Under the pieces are notes generated by a model. That model worked only from the letters and a program-made list of their open reading frames with translations. It searched no databases and was not told the DNA's origin. Of a DNA stretch of 64,000 nt, positions 52,652 through 62,070 are shown one piece after another (position 1 is the first letter of the stretch; each line of letters starts with the position of its first letter). Source of the DNA: Micromonospora sp. WMMD882 (lineage in GTDB: Bacteria; Actinomycetota; Actinomycetes; Mycobacteriales; Micromonosporaceae); contig NZ_CP114903.1 of NCBI RefSeq assembly GCF_027497255.1, positions 4,092,001 through 4,156,000 of the forward strand, read 5' to 3'. The position numbers were made by a program, and so were the translations under genes.

Positions 52652-53031
52652 CGCTCTCCCGCCGGAAGACCCGACCGGCCGGCGTTGGTGGTGGCCGACG
52701 CCGCCCGGGGTCCACAGGCCAGTCGGGCAGCCGAAACCGGTCCGACGGCCGAAGTCAGCTCGTCCGGGACTTCGGAACCGTGCCGGGCCGAGCTGCCCGA
52801 ACAACATCCTCCTCGACGCTTTGCTCTGCACCCAGCGAAGCGACGGTGACGCAGCGTCGAAAGGCGAAAGCACCAGCCGCACGATCTGGCAGGACACACT
52901 CCCTGGCACCCAGTGGTGTTGCTTCCGCGGGGGCAGAGCAAAGCGTCGGGAGAAATGCCGGCGGGTCGCACCATGGCTACTTACAGTGGCAGACGGCGAG
53001 AATCCAACCCTGACCACTCACGGCAACCTGA
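52652..53031. other. Gene-free stretch with a 16-bp inverted repeat
   Basis: 380 bases of lower GC with no credible gene. CGACGCTTTGCTCTGC (52815-52830) recurs as its exact complement at 52933-52948, 102 bases apart, making a 134-bp element with terminal inverted repeats. No target-site duplication flanks it. The stretch ends at the BenE stop. Confidence 0.65.
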
Positions 53032-54300
53032 TCATCGCAATCGGTTCGCGGTGGGATCAGGCGATCCAGCCGGGTCCGTCCCGGCCGGGTCCGACCCAGC
53101 CGGGGCGGGGGTGGGCGGGGCAGGGGTGGCGGGATCGACGGCGGGGCTGGCGCGGCGGCGGAAGAGCAGCAGCATCAGCCCGCCGGCGAGCAGCCCCCAG
53201 AATGCCCCGCCGACCCCGAGCAGGGTGACCCCGGCGGCGGTGACCACGAACGTCACCACCGCCGCCTCCCGGGCGTCCGGCTCGGCCAGGGCCGCGCCGA
53301 GCGCGGTGGCCAACGCGCCGACCAGCGCCAACCCGGCGACCGCCTCGATCAGGACCGGCGGCGCGAGCAGCACCAGCGTGGTCGCCGCGCCCGCGCCGAG
53401 ACCGAGCAGGGCCAGGCCGGCCCCGGCGGTCGAGGAGGCGATCCACCGGCGACCCGGGTCCGGGTGGGCGTCCGGGCCGGCGGCCAGGGCGGCGGTGATC
53501 GCCGCCAGGTTGACCGCGTGCCCACCGACCGGGGCGGCCACCACGCTGGCCAACCCGGTGGTACGCAACGCCGAGCCGAACGGCGGCCGGTAGCCGTACC
53601 CGGTCAGCACGGCCATTCCGGGTACGTTCTGCGCGGCCATGGTGACCAGGAACAGCGGCACCGCCAAGCCGATCAGGGCGGGCCCGTTCAGGCTCGGCAC
53701 GGTCGGGTCGAGCACCGGCCGGAGCCCGGCCACGTCGAGTCGGCCCGGTGGCGTGGTCAGCGCGATCGCCACCACCGCGCCGGCGAGCGCGCCGGGCACC
53801 GCCCAGCGGCGGGCGTACCGGTGCAGCAGCAGCCAGACCACCACCACCGGGCCGGCGAGCGCGGGCACCTCGACCAGCGCCCGCGCCGGGGCGGCGCACA
53901 GCGGCAGCAGCACCCCGGCGAGCATCGCCCCGGCGATCGGTTTCGGGATGGCGGCGACCGCCCGGCTCAACGGCGGGAGCAGACCGGCGGCCACGATCAG
54001 CAGCCCGGAGACCAGGAACGCGCCGACGGCGGCCGGCCAGCCACCGGGCACCGGCCCGGTGGCCACCAGCAGCGCAGCCCCGGGTGTGGACCAGGCGACG
54101 CTCATCGGTAGCCGGTGGCGCAGCCCGAGCCAGACCGCGCTGGCCCCGGAGACGACGCAGACGGCGAGCAGCCCGGAGGCCGCCTGCGTCTCGGTCGCCC
54201 CGACGGCCCGCAGCCCGGCCAGCACCACAGTGAACGAGCTGGCGAAGCCGACCAGCGCGGTCACCACCCCGGCCAGTACGGGTTGCAGCGTGCCAGCCAT
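53032..54300 (-). CDS. benE: BenE-family benzoate/H+ symporter
   Basis: A 422-residue membrane protein with about 11-12 helices. Family features: SSFTVVLAGLRAVGATETQAASGL near the N-terminus, SVAWSTPGAALL (about 65-76), and FLVTMAAQNVPGMAVLTGYGYRPP with the APVGGHAVNLAAITAAL loop. BenE proteins import benzoate-like acids; the substrate here is assumed. ATG 54300 with GGGGAG upstream. The tail is Pro/Ala/Asp-rich and disordered. It shares a 26-bp palindrome with the divergent XRE-cupin gene. Confidence 0.88.
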   Translation of the reverse strand: MAGTLQPVLAGVVTALVGFASSFTVVLAGLRAVGATETQAASGLLAVCVVSGASAVWLGLRHRLPMSVAWSTPGAALLVATGPVPGGWPAAVGAFLVSGLLIVAAGLLPPLSRAVAAIPKPIAGAMLAGVLLPLCAAPARALVEVPALAGPVVVVWLLLHRYARRWAVPGALAGAVVAIALTTPPGRLDVAGLRPVLDPTVPSLNGPALIGLAVPLFLVTMAAQNVPGMAVLTGYGYRPPFGSALRTTGLASVVAAPVGGHAVNLAAITAALAAGPDAHPDPGRRWIASSTAGAGLALLGLGAGAATTLVLLAPPVLIEAVAGLALVGALATALGAALAEPDAREAAVVTFVVTAAGVTLLGVGGAFWGLLAGGLMLLLFRRRASPAVDPATPAPPTPAPAGSDPAGTDPAGSPDPTANRLR

Positions 54301-54317
54301 CTCTCCCCTCCCCGACC

Positions 54318-54343
54318 CCAGCGTTCCGTATACGGAACGCTGG
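54318..54343. promoter_or_regulatory. 26-bp perfect palindrome, probable XRE-cupin operator
   Basis: The half-site CCAGCGTTCCGTA is followed directly by its exact complement. It lies midway between benE (start 54300) and the XRE-cupin regulator (start 54363), the expected place for an operator controlling both. Confidence 0.8.
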
Positions 54344-54362
54344 TGTGGTGCACGATAGCGGC

Positions 54363-54914
54363 ATGTCAGCAGCCCCACCACCCGCCCCGGAGTCCGAGAC
54401 CGCCGCGATCGGGCGGCGGGTACGGGCGCTGCGGGAGGAGCAGGGAGTATCGCTGTCCGCGCTGGCCCGCTCCGCCGGCATCGGTAAGGCCACCCTCTCC
54501 GGGCTGGAGAACGGCGTCCGCAACCCCACCCTGGAGACGCTGTACGCGGTGACCGCGCAGCTCGGCGTACCGCTGGGCGCCGTGCTGGCCGGGCCGGCGA
54601 GCGCGCCCTCGGTGCGCGGCGCCGCGGTCCGCGCGACCCTGCTGGAGGTGTTCACCGAAGCCGGGGCGACCTACGAGCTGTACCGGATGTCGGTCGTCCC
54701 GGGCGCGACGCAGCTCTCCCCCGCGCACCGGCCCGGGGTCACCGAGCACGTCACGGTCTTCACCGGCGTGCTGCGTGCCGGCCCGGTGGACGCGCCGTCG
54801 ACCGTAGCCGCCGGCGGCTACCTACGGTGGACGTCCGACGTGCCGCACTGTTACGCGGCGGTCGGCGACGAGGAGGTGACCGCCAGCCTGCTGCTGCGGT
54901 ACCCCGGCGGATAG
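54363..54914 (+). CDS. XRE-family regulator with cupin domain
   Basis: A 183-residue regulator: HTH (about 16-70, IGRRVRALREEQGVSLSALARSAGIGKATLSGLENGVRNPTLETLYAV) and a C-terminal cupin beta-barrel (about 100-182) that binds a small ligand. ATG 54363 is used; an in-frame GTG at 54345 would place the start inside the promoter. Divergent from benE and separated from it by the palindrome, it most likely represses the transporter and itself until the substrate binds. Confidence 0.87.
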   Translation: MSAAPPPAPESETAAIGRRVRALREEQGVSLSALARSAGIGKATLSGLENGVRNPTLETLYAVTAQLGVPLGAVLAGPASAPSVRGAAVRATLLEVFTEAGATYELYRMSVVPGATQLSPAHRPGVTEHVTVFTGVLRAGPVDAPSTVAAGGYLRWTSDVPHCYAAVGDEEVTASLLLRYPGG

Positions 54915-54986
54915 GCGCCCCTGCGCGCCACGTTCGGGCTCGCCGGCTCACCTCTTCGGCCCCTGGTGCCACCCCGTGGCCTCGGC

Positions 54987-54992
54987 TAGCGT
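54987..54992 (+). promoter_or_regulatory. Possible -10 box for the large ATPase gene
   Basis: TAGCGT would start transcription near 55000, leaving about 50 bases of leader with the ribosome site GAAGGA at 55041-55046. No strong -35 is evident. Confidence 0.4.
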
Positions 54993-55052
54993 CCCATGCC
55001 TCAGTCCTAAGTGCTCACACACTGGAACCGACAGGCATCCGAAGGATCGCAC

Positions 55053-58000
55053 GTGCCGCGCTTGAAAATGGCCTTCGCCAGCCTGGCTGACCACGATCTT
55101 CGTGAGGTCCTCGTCGCCAGCCCGTCCCTCGCCCGGTCCGTGGCGTCGGCGGCGCAGGTCACGGTCACGGAGATGACGCTGGGTCGCCCCCGTGCCCTGC
55201 GGTCGCTCCGCTCGGCGGCGACCCGGGCCGACGCCGTCCGGCTGACATCCTGGCTCGCGCCGCTGCTGCGGGAGGTCGGGGGCCGCCTCCCGGCGGAGCT
55301 GCGGGAGAGCCCGGTGACCGCCCCGGGGGACGACGCCGACGCCCTGGTCGACCACCTCCGCCGCCACGAGCCGTACGCGGTCGCCGTGCTCTTCCTCGCC
55401 GCCCTGGCCGACGACAGCACGCCGGGCGACGGATTCCTCGACGACCACTGGGAGGATGTCGTGTCCCGCCTGACGGGTGAGACCGGTTCGCCGCCGTTCA
55501 CCGGCACGTCCGACGTCGACGCTCCCGAACCGGGCGAGACCGACGCTCCCGCCCTGGCCGACGACAGCACGCCGGGCGACGTCGACGCTCCCGACCGCGG
55601 TGAGCGGGTCGACGCGCTCGCCGTGGCGGTCGCCGCGATCCGGGCCGAGGGGGCCGAGGTGGCGCGGGTCCTGCGGGAGACGGCGGACACCCTCGACTCG
55701 GCGCGGCCCCCGGCGGACCCGCTCGCCGGGTACCCGGGCTGGTTCGAGCGCGCCGAGGCGCTCGTCAGCTCCGTCGGCGTCCTGCTCGGGACGGCGCCGG
55801 CGTCGCTGGCCGACGCGGCGGCCGCGCTCACCGAACGGCAGGAGGCGTTGCGGGAGGCCGCGGAACGCGCCCGGCAGGCCGAGGAGGAGCAGCGCAGGCA
55901 GGAGGAGGCGCGGCGCGCGGAGGGCCGGCGTGTGGTGGCGGAGGCCGCGGCCAGGCTGCGCGAGCTCGGTCTGCACGACGAAGCCGACAAGTTCCTGGCG
56001 AAACTGGACGTCGAGGAGCCCGCGACGACCGTGCCGACCGGCGCCGACGAGGTGCCGACGCCGCCCCGGGACGTCGAGCCGTCCGCCCCGACCACTGCGA
56101 CTGATCCGGCCGTTACGACTGATCCGACCGTTACGACTGATCCGGTCGCTCCGGTTGATCCGGCCTTCACCGGTGGCCCCGAGGAGCTGTCCGGCGCCGA
56201 CCGGGCCCGGCACGAAGACCCCGCCGAAACCGAGGACGGGGGCTTCGGACGTACCGAGGTGGTGGTCGAGGTCGTCGACCGGCCGGCGGGGGTCGACGCG
56301 ACCGGGACCGACGTGTCGGTGTCGGTCTGGGACGAGGGCGACCCACCACCGGCGGTGGGGTTGGTGCTGACGGAGCGGTACGGGCTGGCGTGGCTGCTCA
56401 CCCGGGCGGCGGGTGAGTCGAAGGTGCGCCAGCGGGCGATGCGTTTCTTCGCCGCCTCGATGAGCTGCGACCCGGCGGACCTGGCGGCGAAGCAGGCCGC
56501 CTTCGGCCCGGACGAGGAGGACGTCGTCACGGCGAGCGTCGACGAGGCCAGGGTGCTGCTCGCGGCGTCGCTGCGCTTCGGGCTGACCACCGGCTACTCG
56601 CCGGTGGGCCTGCAACAGTTGGTGACCAGGGCCAGCATCGAGTCACAGCCGTTCCACGAGCTGGTGTCCACCGCCGTCCAGGCGGTCCAGCGTGGCCAGA
56701 TCCGGCTCGCCGGCGACGACGCCAGCTACCCGCAGATGCTGGAGCAGTGGTCCGGTCTCGCCACCGCCGCGGAGCAGTTGCGGCAGTCGTTGCTGCTGCG
56801 CAACATCAAGCTGCACCGGGCCTCGCGCATCCTGCACGACCTGGTGAAGGACGGCAACGAGCTGGGCACCCCGCTCACCCACGTCGCGCAGCTCGCGGAT
56901 GCCGGCCCGCCGACGAACGGCCAGCCGGACGAACGCGTCATGCAGCTCCAACGGCTCGCCGCCCAGTTGCACGACCGGTCGAGGGTGCGCAGCCTGATCG
57001 ACAAGGTCGACGCCCGGGTCAGCACCAGGACCCAGCTCCGGAGCCCGATCGTGGCGAACGCCCGGACCCGGCTGGAGGAGTCGATCGACGAGGTGCGCGG
57101 CTTCGTCGAGCAGGCCATGGGGCTGTACGCGGCGATCCGGCAGGCCGACCGTTCGATGGAGTTCGTCCAGATCGACGCGCTCCGGCGGGCCTCCGGCCGG
57201 TACCGGCCGCCGGCGGACATCCGTACCGTGGGCTCGGCGGCGCTGCACCAGCTCGCGCTCTGGATCGCCGCGGAGCCCGCGCCGGTCGGCGCGCACACCG
57301 TCGAGTCCCTGGAGCAGCACGCCGCCCGGCTCGTCTACGAGGTGGACCGGGACGAGAGCGGCCGCCCGGACGAGCTGATGACGGTGGGTCACCTGCGGGG
57401 CGTGCTCGCCGGGCGGACCCTCGCCGAGGCGGTGCACGGCCATCTCGAACGGGGCAACGTCGCGTTGGCGCTGCGGCTGCTCGACGAGGCCGGCGGGACC
57501 GAGCAGAACGACCTGCTCCGGCAGGCGTGCCTACAGGCCCGGCGGGAGCTGAACCGGCGGCACGTCAAGGCCGTGGCGGCGGTGGAGTCGGCGATCGCCA
57601 AACTGCGGTCGGTGGGGCGGGACGAGACCGCGCACCGGCTGGAGGAGGACATCGAGGGGCTGCGCGCGGTGCCCGAGGGCCGGTTCGACCTGATCATGGG
57701 GCGGCTCGACGGGGTGCTCCGGGAGGCCCGGGCGAAGCTCGCGGAGTACCGGGAGGAGCTGCGGGCGCGCATCGGCGACGTGTCCCAGTCCCCGGTCGAC
57801 ACCGCCCGGATCACCGGTCTGCTGGACGTCGGCGACGAGGTCACCGCCGAGGAGTTCCTGACCCTGCTGGCCGCCGGTCAGCCGTTGCCCGAGGACGACG
57901 CCGAGCCGACCCAGGACGACTTCACGGCGTTCTTTCCCCGGGTCGTCGAGATGGCCACCGAGGCGGGCACGGAGGTCGGCGATCCGAGGGACGACGTGAT

Positions 58001-60728
58001 CGCCCAGCTCCGCCGCAGACTGGGCACCGGCGCCTCGATGTCGGAGATCATCAAGGACGGCGTCACCTCGTGGCGCGCGCTGCGCCAACTCAAGATCGCC
58101 AACACCCCGACGCCGCACCTGCGCCGCCTGATCGGCGACGTCCTCCGGATGCTGGGCCTGGTGCCCGCCGAGGGCAACTACCTCAACACCCTCTCCGACG
58201 CGCCGCGTACCCGGTCGGCGCTGTTCCAGGTACGGGCGAAGCCGGCGGGCCGCTCGTACGTGCCGCAGTTCGGCACGCAGGCCAACGGCCGCTACAACGT
58301 GGCGATCATGTGGGAACGGGCGACGCCCGGCCGCCTGCTGGGCCTGCTCCCGGACCGGCTCCGCACCGGTCCCAACATCATCCTGTACTTCGGCACCCTG
58401 CCCGCGCAGCAGCGGCTCCAACTGCGCAGCCTGAGCAGCCCGGGCCGGGACACCAGCGGCACGGTGCTGCTGGTCGACGAGGCGGTGGTCGGCTGGCTGG
58501 CCTCCCGGGAGGAGCCGGACTTCCGCCTCACCCAGCGGATCACCCTGCCGTTCAGCTCGACCAACCCGTACACCCCGTTCGCCGGTGGCGACGTGCCCGA
58601 CGAGGTCTTTGTCGGCCGGGACCGGGAACGCGCGGAGCTGGAGTCCCCCACCGGCTCGATGTTCGTCTACGGCGGCCGGCAGTTGGGCAAGTCGGCGCTG
58701 CTGCGCCGGGTCGAGAAGCTCTACACGGAGTCCACCGGTCAGGCGTCCACCGGCCGCCGGGTGGCCCTCTACCTCGACCTCAAGTCGGAGGGCATCGGCG
58801 AGTCGCACGAGCCCAAGGAGCTCTGGGCGCTGCTGAACCGGCACCTCAAGAAGCTGGAGGTGCTGCCGTCCGGGATGGCGGCCAACGCCGGCCCGCAGAT
58901 CGTCGCCGACGGCGTCAAGCGGTGGCTCGACAAGCACGAGGCCAACCAGTTGCTGCTGCTGCTGGACGAGGCGGACCTGTTCCTGACCGCCGACTTCGCT
59001 CCGAAGGACTCCGACTCCGGGGCCCGGTTCCAGACCCTCCAGCGGTTGAAGAACCTGATGGAGTCCTCCGGCCGCAGGTTCAAGCCGGTGTTCGCCGGTC
59101 TGCACCAGGTGCAGCGGTTCCACGACTCGGCCAACACCCCGGTGGCGCACGGCGGCACCGACATCCTCATCGGGCCGCTGCGCCCCGCCGAGGTACGGAA
59201 GCTGGTCGCGGAGCCGCTGCGGGCCATCGGGTACGAGTTCGAGCGCGGTGAGCTCGTCTGGCGGGTCGCCGCGTTCACCAACTACCAGGCCAGCCTGGTG
59301 CAGATCTTCTGTGAGGCGCTGGTCAACCACCTGCGGGAGCGCCCGTTGTCGTCGGCCGGTGGCCGGATCACCATCACCAGCGAGGACGTCGACGAGGTCT
59401 ACACCAACCGGGACGTCCGCAGCCTGATCGAGCAACGCTTCCGGTGGACCATCAACCTGGACAACCGGTACCGGGTCATCGCCATCGTGGTCGCGTTGCT
59501 CAGCAAGGAGTCGTCGGCCGGCGCCCGGTTCAACCCGGAGGACCTGCGCGAGTACTGCGAGACGTACTGGCCGAAGGCGTTCTCCGGGGACGTGCTGACC
59601 CGCAAGGAGTTCATCAGGTACCTCGACGAGATGGTCGGGTTGGGGGTGCTCCGCCGCAGCGGCGAGTCGTACGGCATGCGCTCGCCGAACGTGGTCGCCA
59701 TGCTGGGCAGCCAGAGCGCGCTCGACCAGGAGCTGAACGAGGCGTCCGTGCACTTCGAGCTGCCCTACGAGTACAACCCGACGATGAGCCGCGCGGCGAT
59801 GACGAGCCCCGCCCGGGGGTCGGCGCCCCGGCGTTCCCCGCTGACCGACGCGGACATCGCCGACCTGATCGGCGAACGGGACGGTGGCGCCCGCTCGCAC
59901 GTCCTGCGTACCGGCGCCCGGTACTCCGCCGCCCTGGTGACCGGTTCGCCCGCGCTGGGCGTCGACCGGGTGGTGGAGGTGCTCACCACGAGCGCCGCGT
60001 CCGCCGGCCACCTCAACTTCGACAGCGTCGCCCTCGGGGACGTGCCTCGGCACCTCGCCGGCGCCGGCCGGGGACGGCACCGGTTCCTCCTGGTGCACTG
60101 TCCGCCGGGGCGGCGGCAACAGTTCGAGACGGAGTACGCGCGGGCGCTGCACGCGGTCGCCGGGCTCCGCACCGTCCGCGCCATCGTCGTGGTGGACTCG
60201 GCCGAGTACCGGCTTCCGGTGGATGCGCCGGAGGGCTCGGGCGACGTGCTGCGGCTGAACCTGCGTCGCTGGTCCGCCGAGGGGTTGCGGGCCTGGCACG
60301 ACTTCCCGTTCGACAACCCGCAGGAACGGCGGCGGCTGCACGAGCTGACGTCCGGTTGGCCGACGCTCGTCGAGAACGCCGTGCTGCTGGTGTCGAAGGG
60401 GCGGTCGACCGAGGACGTGCTGGACCGGCTCGCCGTGCCGTTCGACACTCCGCAGCAGGCGGAGACGTTCCTCGCCGACGCCGGTCTCGGTGACCATCTC
60501 GCCGAGGTACGGCTGTGGGCGGAGTACTGCGCCACCGTCGACCCCGACTCCCGCCGGATCGCCGTGGAGCCGGTCACCCACGACGACCTGGCCGCCATCT
60601 GGGACCGGGACGCGGATCCCCTGCTCGGCCGGCTGCTCGAACTGGACTGCGCCGAGCAGGCCGCCGGCGGCAGGGGCTGGCTGCTGGACCGGATCGTGGC
60701 CGCCGCGCTGCTCGCCCTCGCCGGGTGA
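55053..60728 (+). CDS. Very large multidomain STAND-like ATPase
   Basis: A 1,891-residue protein, read from GTG 55053 (GAAGGA upstream; an in-frame GTG at 55011 would add 14 residues). Order: helical N-terminal region (to about 120); acidic linker with an exact in-frame 30-bp DNA repeat; coiled coil (about 265-330); TTDP-rich linker; helical region (about 430-1100); a segment ending VLLVDEAVVGWLASR; then a P-loop ATPase from DEVFVGRDRERAEL, with Walker A GGRQLGKSA (K1213), Walker B LLLLLDEADLF (D1305, E1306) and a winged-helix-like part. The last 300 residues look like a second NTPase whose Walker A is GSPALGVDR, lacking Lys. It is coupled to the gene at 60733. Role unknown; STAND-type signalling or defence is inferred. 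Confidence 0.85.
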   Translation: MPRLKMAFASLADHDLREVLVASPSLARSVASAAQVTVTEMTLGRPRALRSLRSAATRADAVRLTSWLAPLLREVGGRLPAELRESPVTAPGDDADALVDHLRRHEPYAVAVLFLAALADDSTPGDGFLDDHWEDVVSRLTGETGSPPFTGTSDVDAPEPGETDAPALADDSTPGDVDAPDRGERVDALAVAVAAIRAEGAEVARVLRETADTLDSARPPADPLAGYPGWFERAEALVSSVGVLLGTAPASLADAAAALTERQEALREAAERARQAEEEQRRQEEARRAEGRRVVAEAAARLRELGLHDEADKFLAKLDVEEPATTVPTGADEVPTPPRDVEPSAPTTATDPAVTTDPTVTTDPVAPVDPAFTGGPEELSGADRARHEDPAETEDGGFGRTEVVVEVVDRPAGVDATGTDVSVSVWDEGDPPPAVGLVLTERYGLAWLLTRAAGESKVRQRAMRFFAASMSCDPADLAAKQAAFGPDEEDVVTASVDEARVLLAASLRFGLTTGYSPVGLQQLVTRASIESQPFHELVSTAVQAVQRGQIRLAGDDASYPQMLEQWSGLATAAEQLRQSLLLRNIKLHRASRILHDLVKDGNELGTPLTHVAQLADAGPPTNGQPDERVMQLQRLAAQLHDRSRVRSLIDKVDARVSTRTQLRSPIVANARTRLEESIDEVRGFVEQAMGLYAAIRQADRSMEFVQIDALRRASGRYRPPADIRTVGSAALHQLALWIAAEPAPVGAHTVESLEQHAARLVYEVDRDESGRPDELMTVGHLRGVLAGRTLAEAVHGHLERGNVALALRLLDEAGGTEQNDLLRQACLQARRELNRRHVKAVAAVESAIAKLRSVGRDETAHRLEEDIEGLRAVPEGRFDLIMGRLDGVLREARAKLAEYREELRARIGDVSQSPVDTARITGLLDVGDEVTAEEFLTLLAAGQPLPEDDAEPTQDDFTAFFPRVVEMATEAGTEVGDPRDDVIAQLRRRLGTGASMSEIIKDGVTSWRALRQLKIANTPTPHLRRLIGDVLRMLGLVPAEGNYLNTLSDAPRTRSALFQVRAKPAGRSYVPQFGTQANGRYNVAIMWERATPGRLLGLLPDRLRTGPNIILYFGTLPAQQRLQLRSLSSPGRDTSGTVLLVDEAVVGWLASREEPDFRLTQRITLPFSSTNPYTPFAGGDVPDEVFVGRDRERAELESPTGSMFVYGGRQLGKSALLRRVEKLYTESTGQASTGRRVALYLDLKSEGIGESHEPKELWALLNRHLKKLEVLPSGMAANAGPQIVADGVKRWLDKHEANQLLLLLDEADLFLTADFAPKDSDSGARFQTLQRLKNLMESSGRRFKPVFAGLHQVQRFHDSANTPVAHGGTDILIGPLRPAEVRKLVAEPLRAIGYEFERGELVWRVAAFTNYQASLVQIFCEALVNHLRERPLSSAGGRITITSEDVDEVYTNRDVRSLIEQRFRWTINLDNRYRVIAIVVALLSKESSAGARFNPEDLREYCETYWPKAFSGDVLTRKEFIRYLDEMVGLGVLRRSGESYGMRSPNVVAMLGSQSALDQELNEASVHFELPYEYNPTMSRAAMTSPARGSAPRRSPLTDADIADLIGERDGGARSHVLRTGARYSAALVTGSPALGVDRVVEVLTTSAASAGHLNFDSVALGDVPRHLAGAGRGRHRFLLVHCPPGRRQQFETEYARALHAVAGLRTVRAIVVVDSAEYRLPVDAPEGSGDVLRLNLRRWSAEGLRAWHDFPFDNPQERRRLHELTSGWPTLVENAVLLVSKGRSTEDVLDRLAVPFDTPQQAETFLADAGLGDHLAEVRLWAEYCATVDPDSRRIAVEPVTHDDLAAIWDRDADPLLGRLLELDCAEQAAGGRGWLLDRIVAAALLALAG
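55401..55580 (+). repeat. 30-bp exact direct repeats, 150 bp apart
   Basis: The segment encoding ALADDSTPGD is identical over 30 bases at 55401-55430 and 55551-55580. A shorter related repeat (GACGTCGACGCTCCCGA) is interleaved. The offset is a multiple of three, so the frame is kept. It lies in the acidic linker of the large ATPase. Confidence 0.85.
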
Positions 60729-60732
60729 CCCG

Positions 60733-61920
60733 GTGGACGACGACATCTGGCGACTGCCCGGTCCGGCCCGACTGGTCGCCGACACGGTACGGGAGGTCAA
60801 CCGGGGCCGGCACGCCGCCGTGGTGCTGCCGGTGGCCCTCGCCGGTGACCAGGAGTTCGTGTCCGGGCTGACCAGCGCCCTGACCACCGCGTTGTGGGCG
60901 GCCAACGAGGACCCGCGCCCGGTCGCCACCGACGAGGAGGCCGGTCCGCCGGTGAGCTGGCTGGCGCAGGCCCTGGACGTCGACGAGGGTCCGCTCAGCA
61001 CCGCCCAGTTGCTCGACCACGAGGAGGCGGCGGGCAAGACGGCGGTCCTCGACTGCACCCCGCTGTGCCCGAAGCTCCGCCACGAGGTGGCCGCCACCGT
61101 CACCCGCCTGGTGGCGGAGTCCCGGCCCCGCCCGGCCCGGCGCCGGCCACGTCTGCTGCTGGTCTGCACCCGCGACGCGCTCCCCCGGCTCGGCGCCGAC
61201 CACAGCGACGTGACGTTCGAGGCGCTCTGGTGGTGGGGACGGCTGAGCAGGTGGGACGTGGCGGCGCGGATCCAACCGGCGGTCGAGGCGCGCTCCGAGC
61301 CCGGGGTGCTCCGGGACGTACGCCTGGAGACGCTGATCGAGGTCTGCCGGTGGGACATCCGGCTGGCCGCCCACCTCGCCGACCGATGGGACGGCGACCC
61401 CGGCCTGCTGCCGGCGCTGGTCGACGAGGCTGCCGCGCCGGCCACGGTGCGACCTCCACCGGCCCGGTCGGCGCGCCACTGCGGCCGCCGTCCCACCGCC
61501 GACCTGATCGAGCACTGGGACGACGGGACCGTGGACCGCTGGCACGACGAGTGTGTGCCCGTCGTCCGGTCGGCCGTAGACCGGGCGAAGGCCGTCCGGC
61601 ACGCCGTCTGGGTAGCCCAGGCCCGGGTGCTGCTGCCCTGGGTCGAGACCCGCCGCCAGGCGGTCGCGGCGGACCTGCTGCGGGCACACGGAAAGCGGGC
61701 GGTGCACGCCGCGATCGGGGACACGCCGGCCGTACTCGAGGTGGGTCCGCTCTTCGTGGCGGTCCGGGCGCTGGCCGGGCGGGACCGGCCCGCGTTGTGC
61801 GACGCGGTGTACCGGCTGCGGGAGGCCCGCAACAAGCTCGCCCACCTCCAGGCCCTGACGACCGACGAGCAGCGTGACCTGGTCGGCGCGTTCGCGTCCG
61901 TCACCCTCGAATCCGGCTGA
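60733..61920 (+). CDS. Partner protein with degenerate NTPase and HEPN-like motif
   Basis: A 395-residue protein from GTG 60733, four bases after the large ATPase stop. Its first half resembles a STAND-like NTPase without a Walker A lysine (HAAVVLPVALAGDQEFVSGL; PRLLLVCTRDALPRL). The helical C-terminal part ends with YRLREARNKLAHLQALT, containing R366-x4-H371. R-N-x3-H motifs are the catalytic signature of HEPN ribonucleases in toxin-antitoxin, CRISPR and abortive-infection proteins. Coupling to the ATPase suggests a sensor-effector pair. The HEPN assignment rests on the motif and helical context only. Confidence 0.7.
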   Translation: MDDDIWRLPGPARLVADTVREVNRGRHAAVVLPVALAGDQEFVSGLTSALTTALWAANEDPRPVATDEEAGPPVSWLAQALDVDEGPLSTAQLLDHEEAAGKTAVLDCTPLCPKLRHEVAATVTRLVAESRPRPARRRPRLLLVCTRDALPRLGADHSDVTFEALWWWGRLSRWDVAARIQPAVEARSEPGVLRDVRLETLIEVCRWDIRLAAHLADRWDGDPGLLPALVDEAAAPATVRPPPARSARHCGRRPTADLIEHWDDGTVDRWHDECVPVVRSAVDRAKAVRHAVWVAQARVLLPWVETRRQAVAADLLRAHGKRAVHAAIGDTPAVLEVGPLFVAVRALAGRDRPALCDAVYRLREARNKLAHLQALTTDEQRDLVGAFASVTLESG

Positions 61921-62070
61921 GGAAGATCGGTTCCGTACGCCGAAGCGCGTACCACCACTCAAGCCGCTCGGCGTCCGACGCCGGCTCCGCGCCGGACGCG
62001 GAGGGACGCCACGCCGTCGCCGAGCGGGTGGGTGAAGACGCCGGGCGGGTGTTCTTGGCAGACTTCACGT

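Noticed and set aside
52980..53031. tRNA fragment or integration site before the benE end
   Set aside because: A short stretch resembles a T-arm on the minus strand, but the stem does not pair and no acceptor stem is present.
57531..61958. 1,475-codon leftward open frame opposite the large ATPase
   Set aside because: Arg/Gly/Val-rich shadow without domains; the plus strand carries Walker motifs and sensible starts.
62032..62070. Earlier GTG start for the PP2C gene
   Set aside because: It adds 13 unconserved residues; the phosphatase domain begins directly at ATG 62071.
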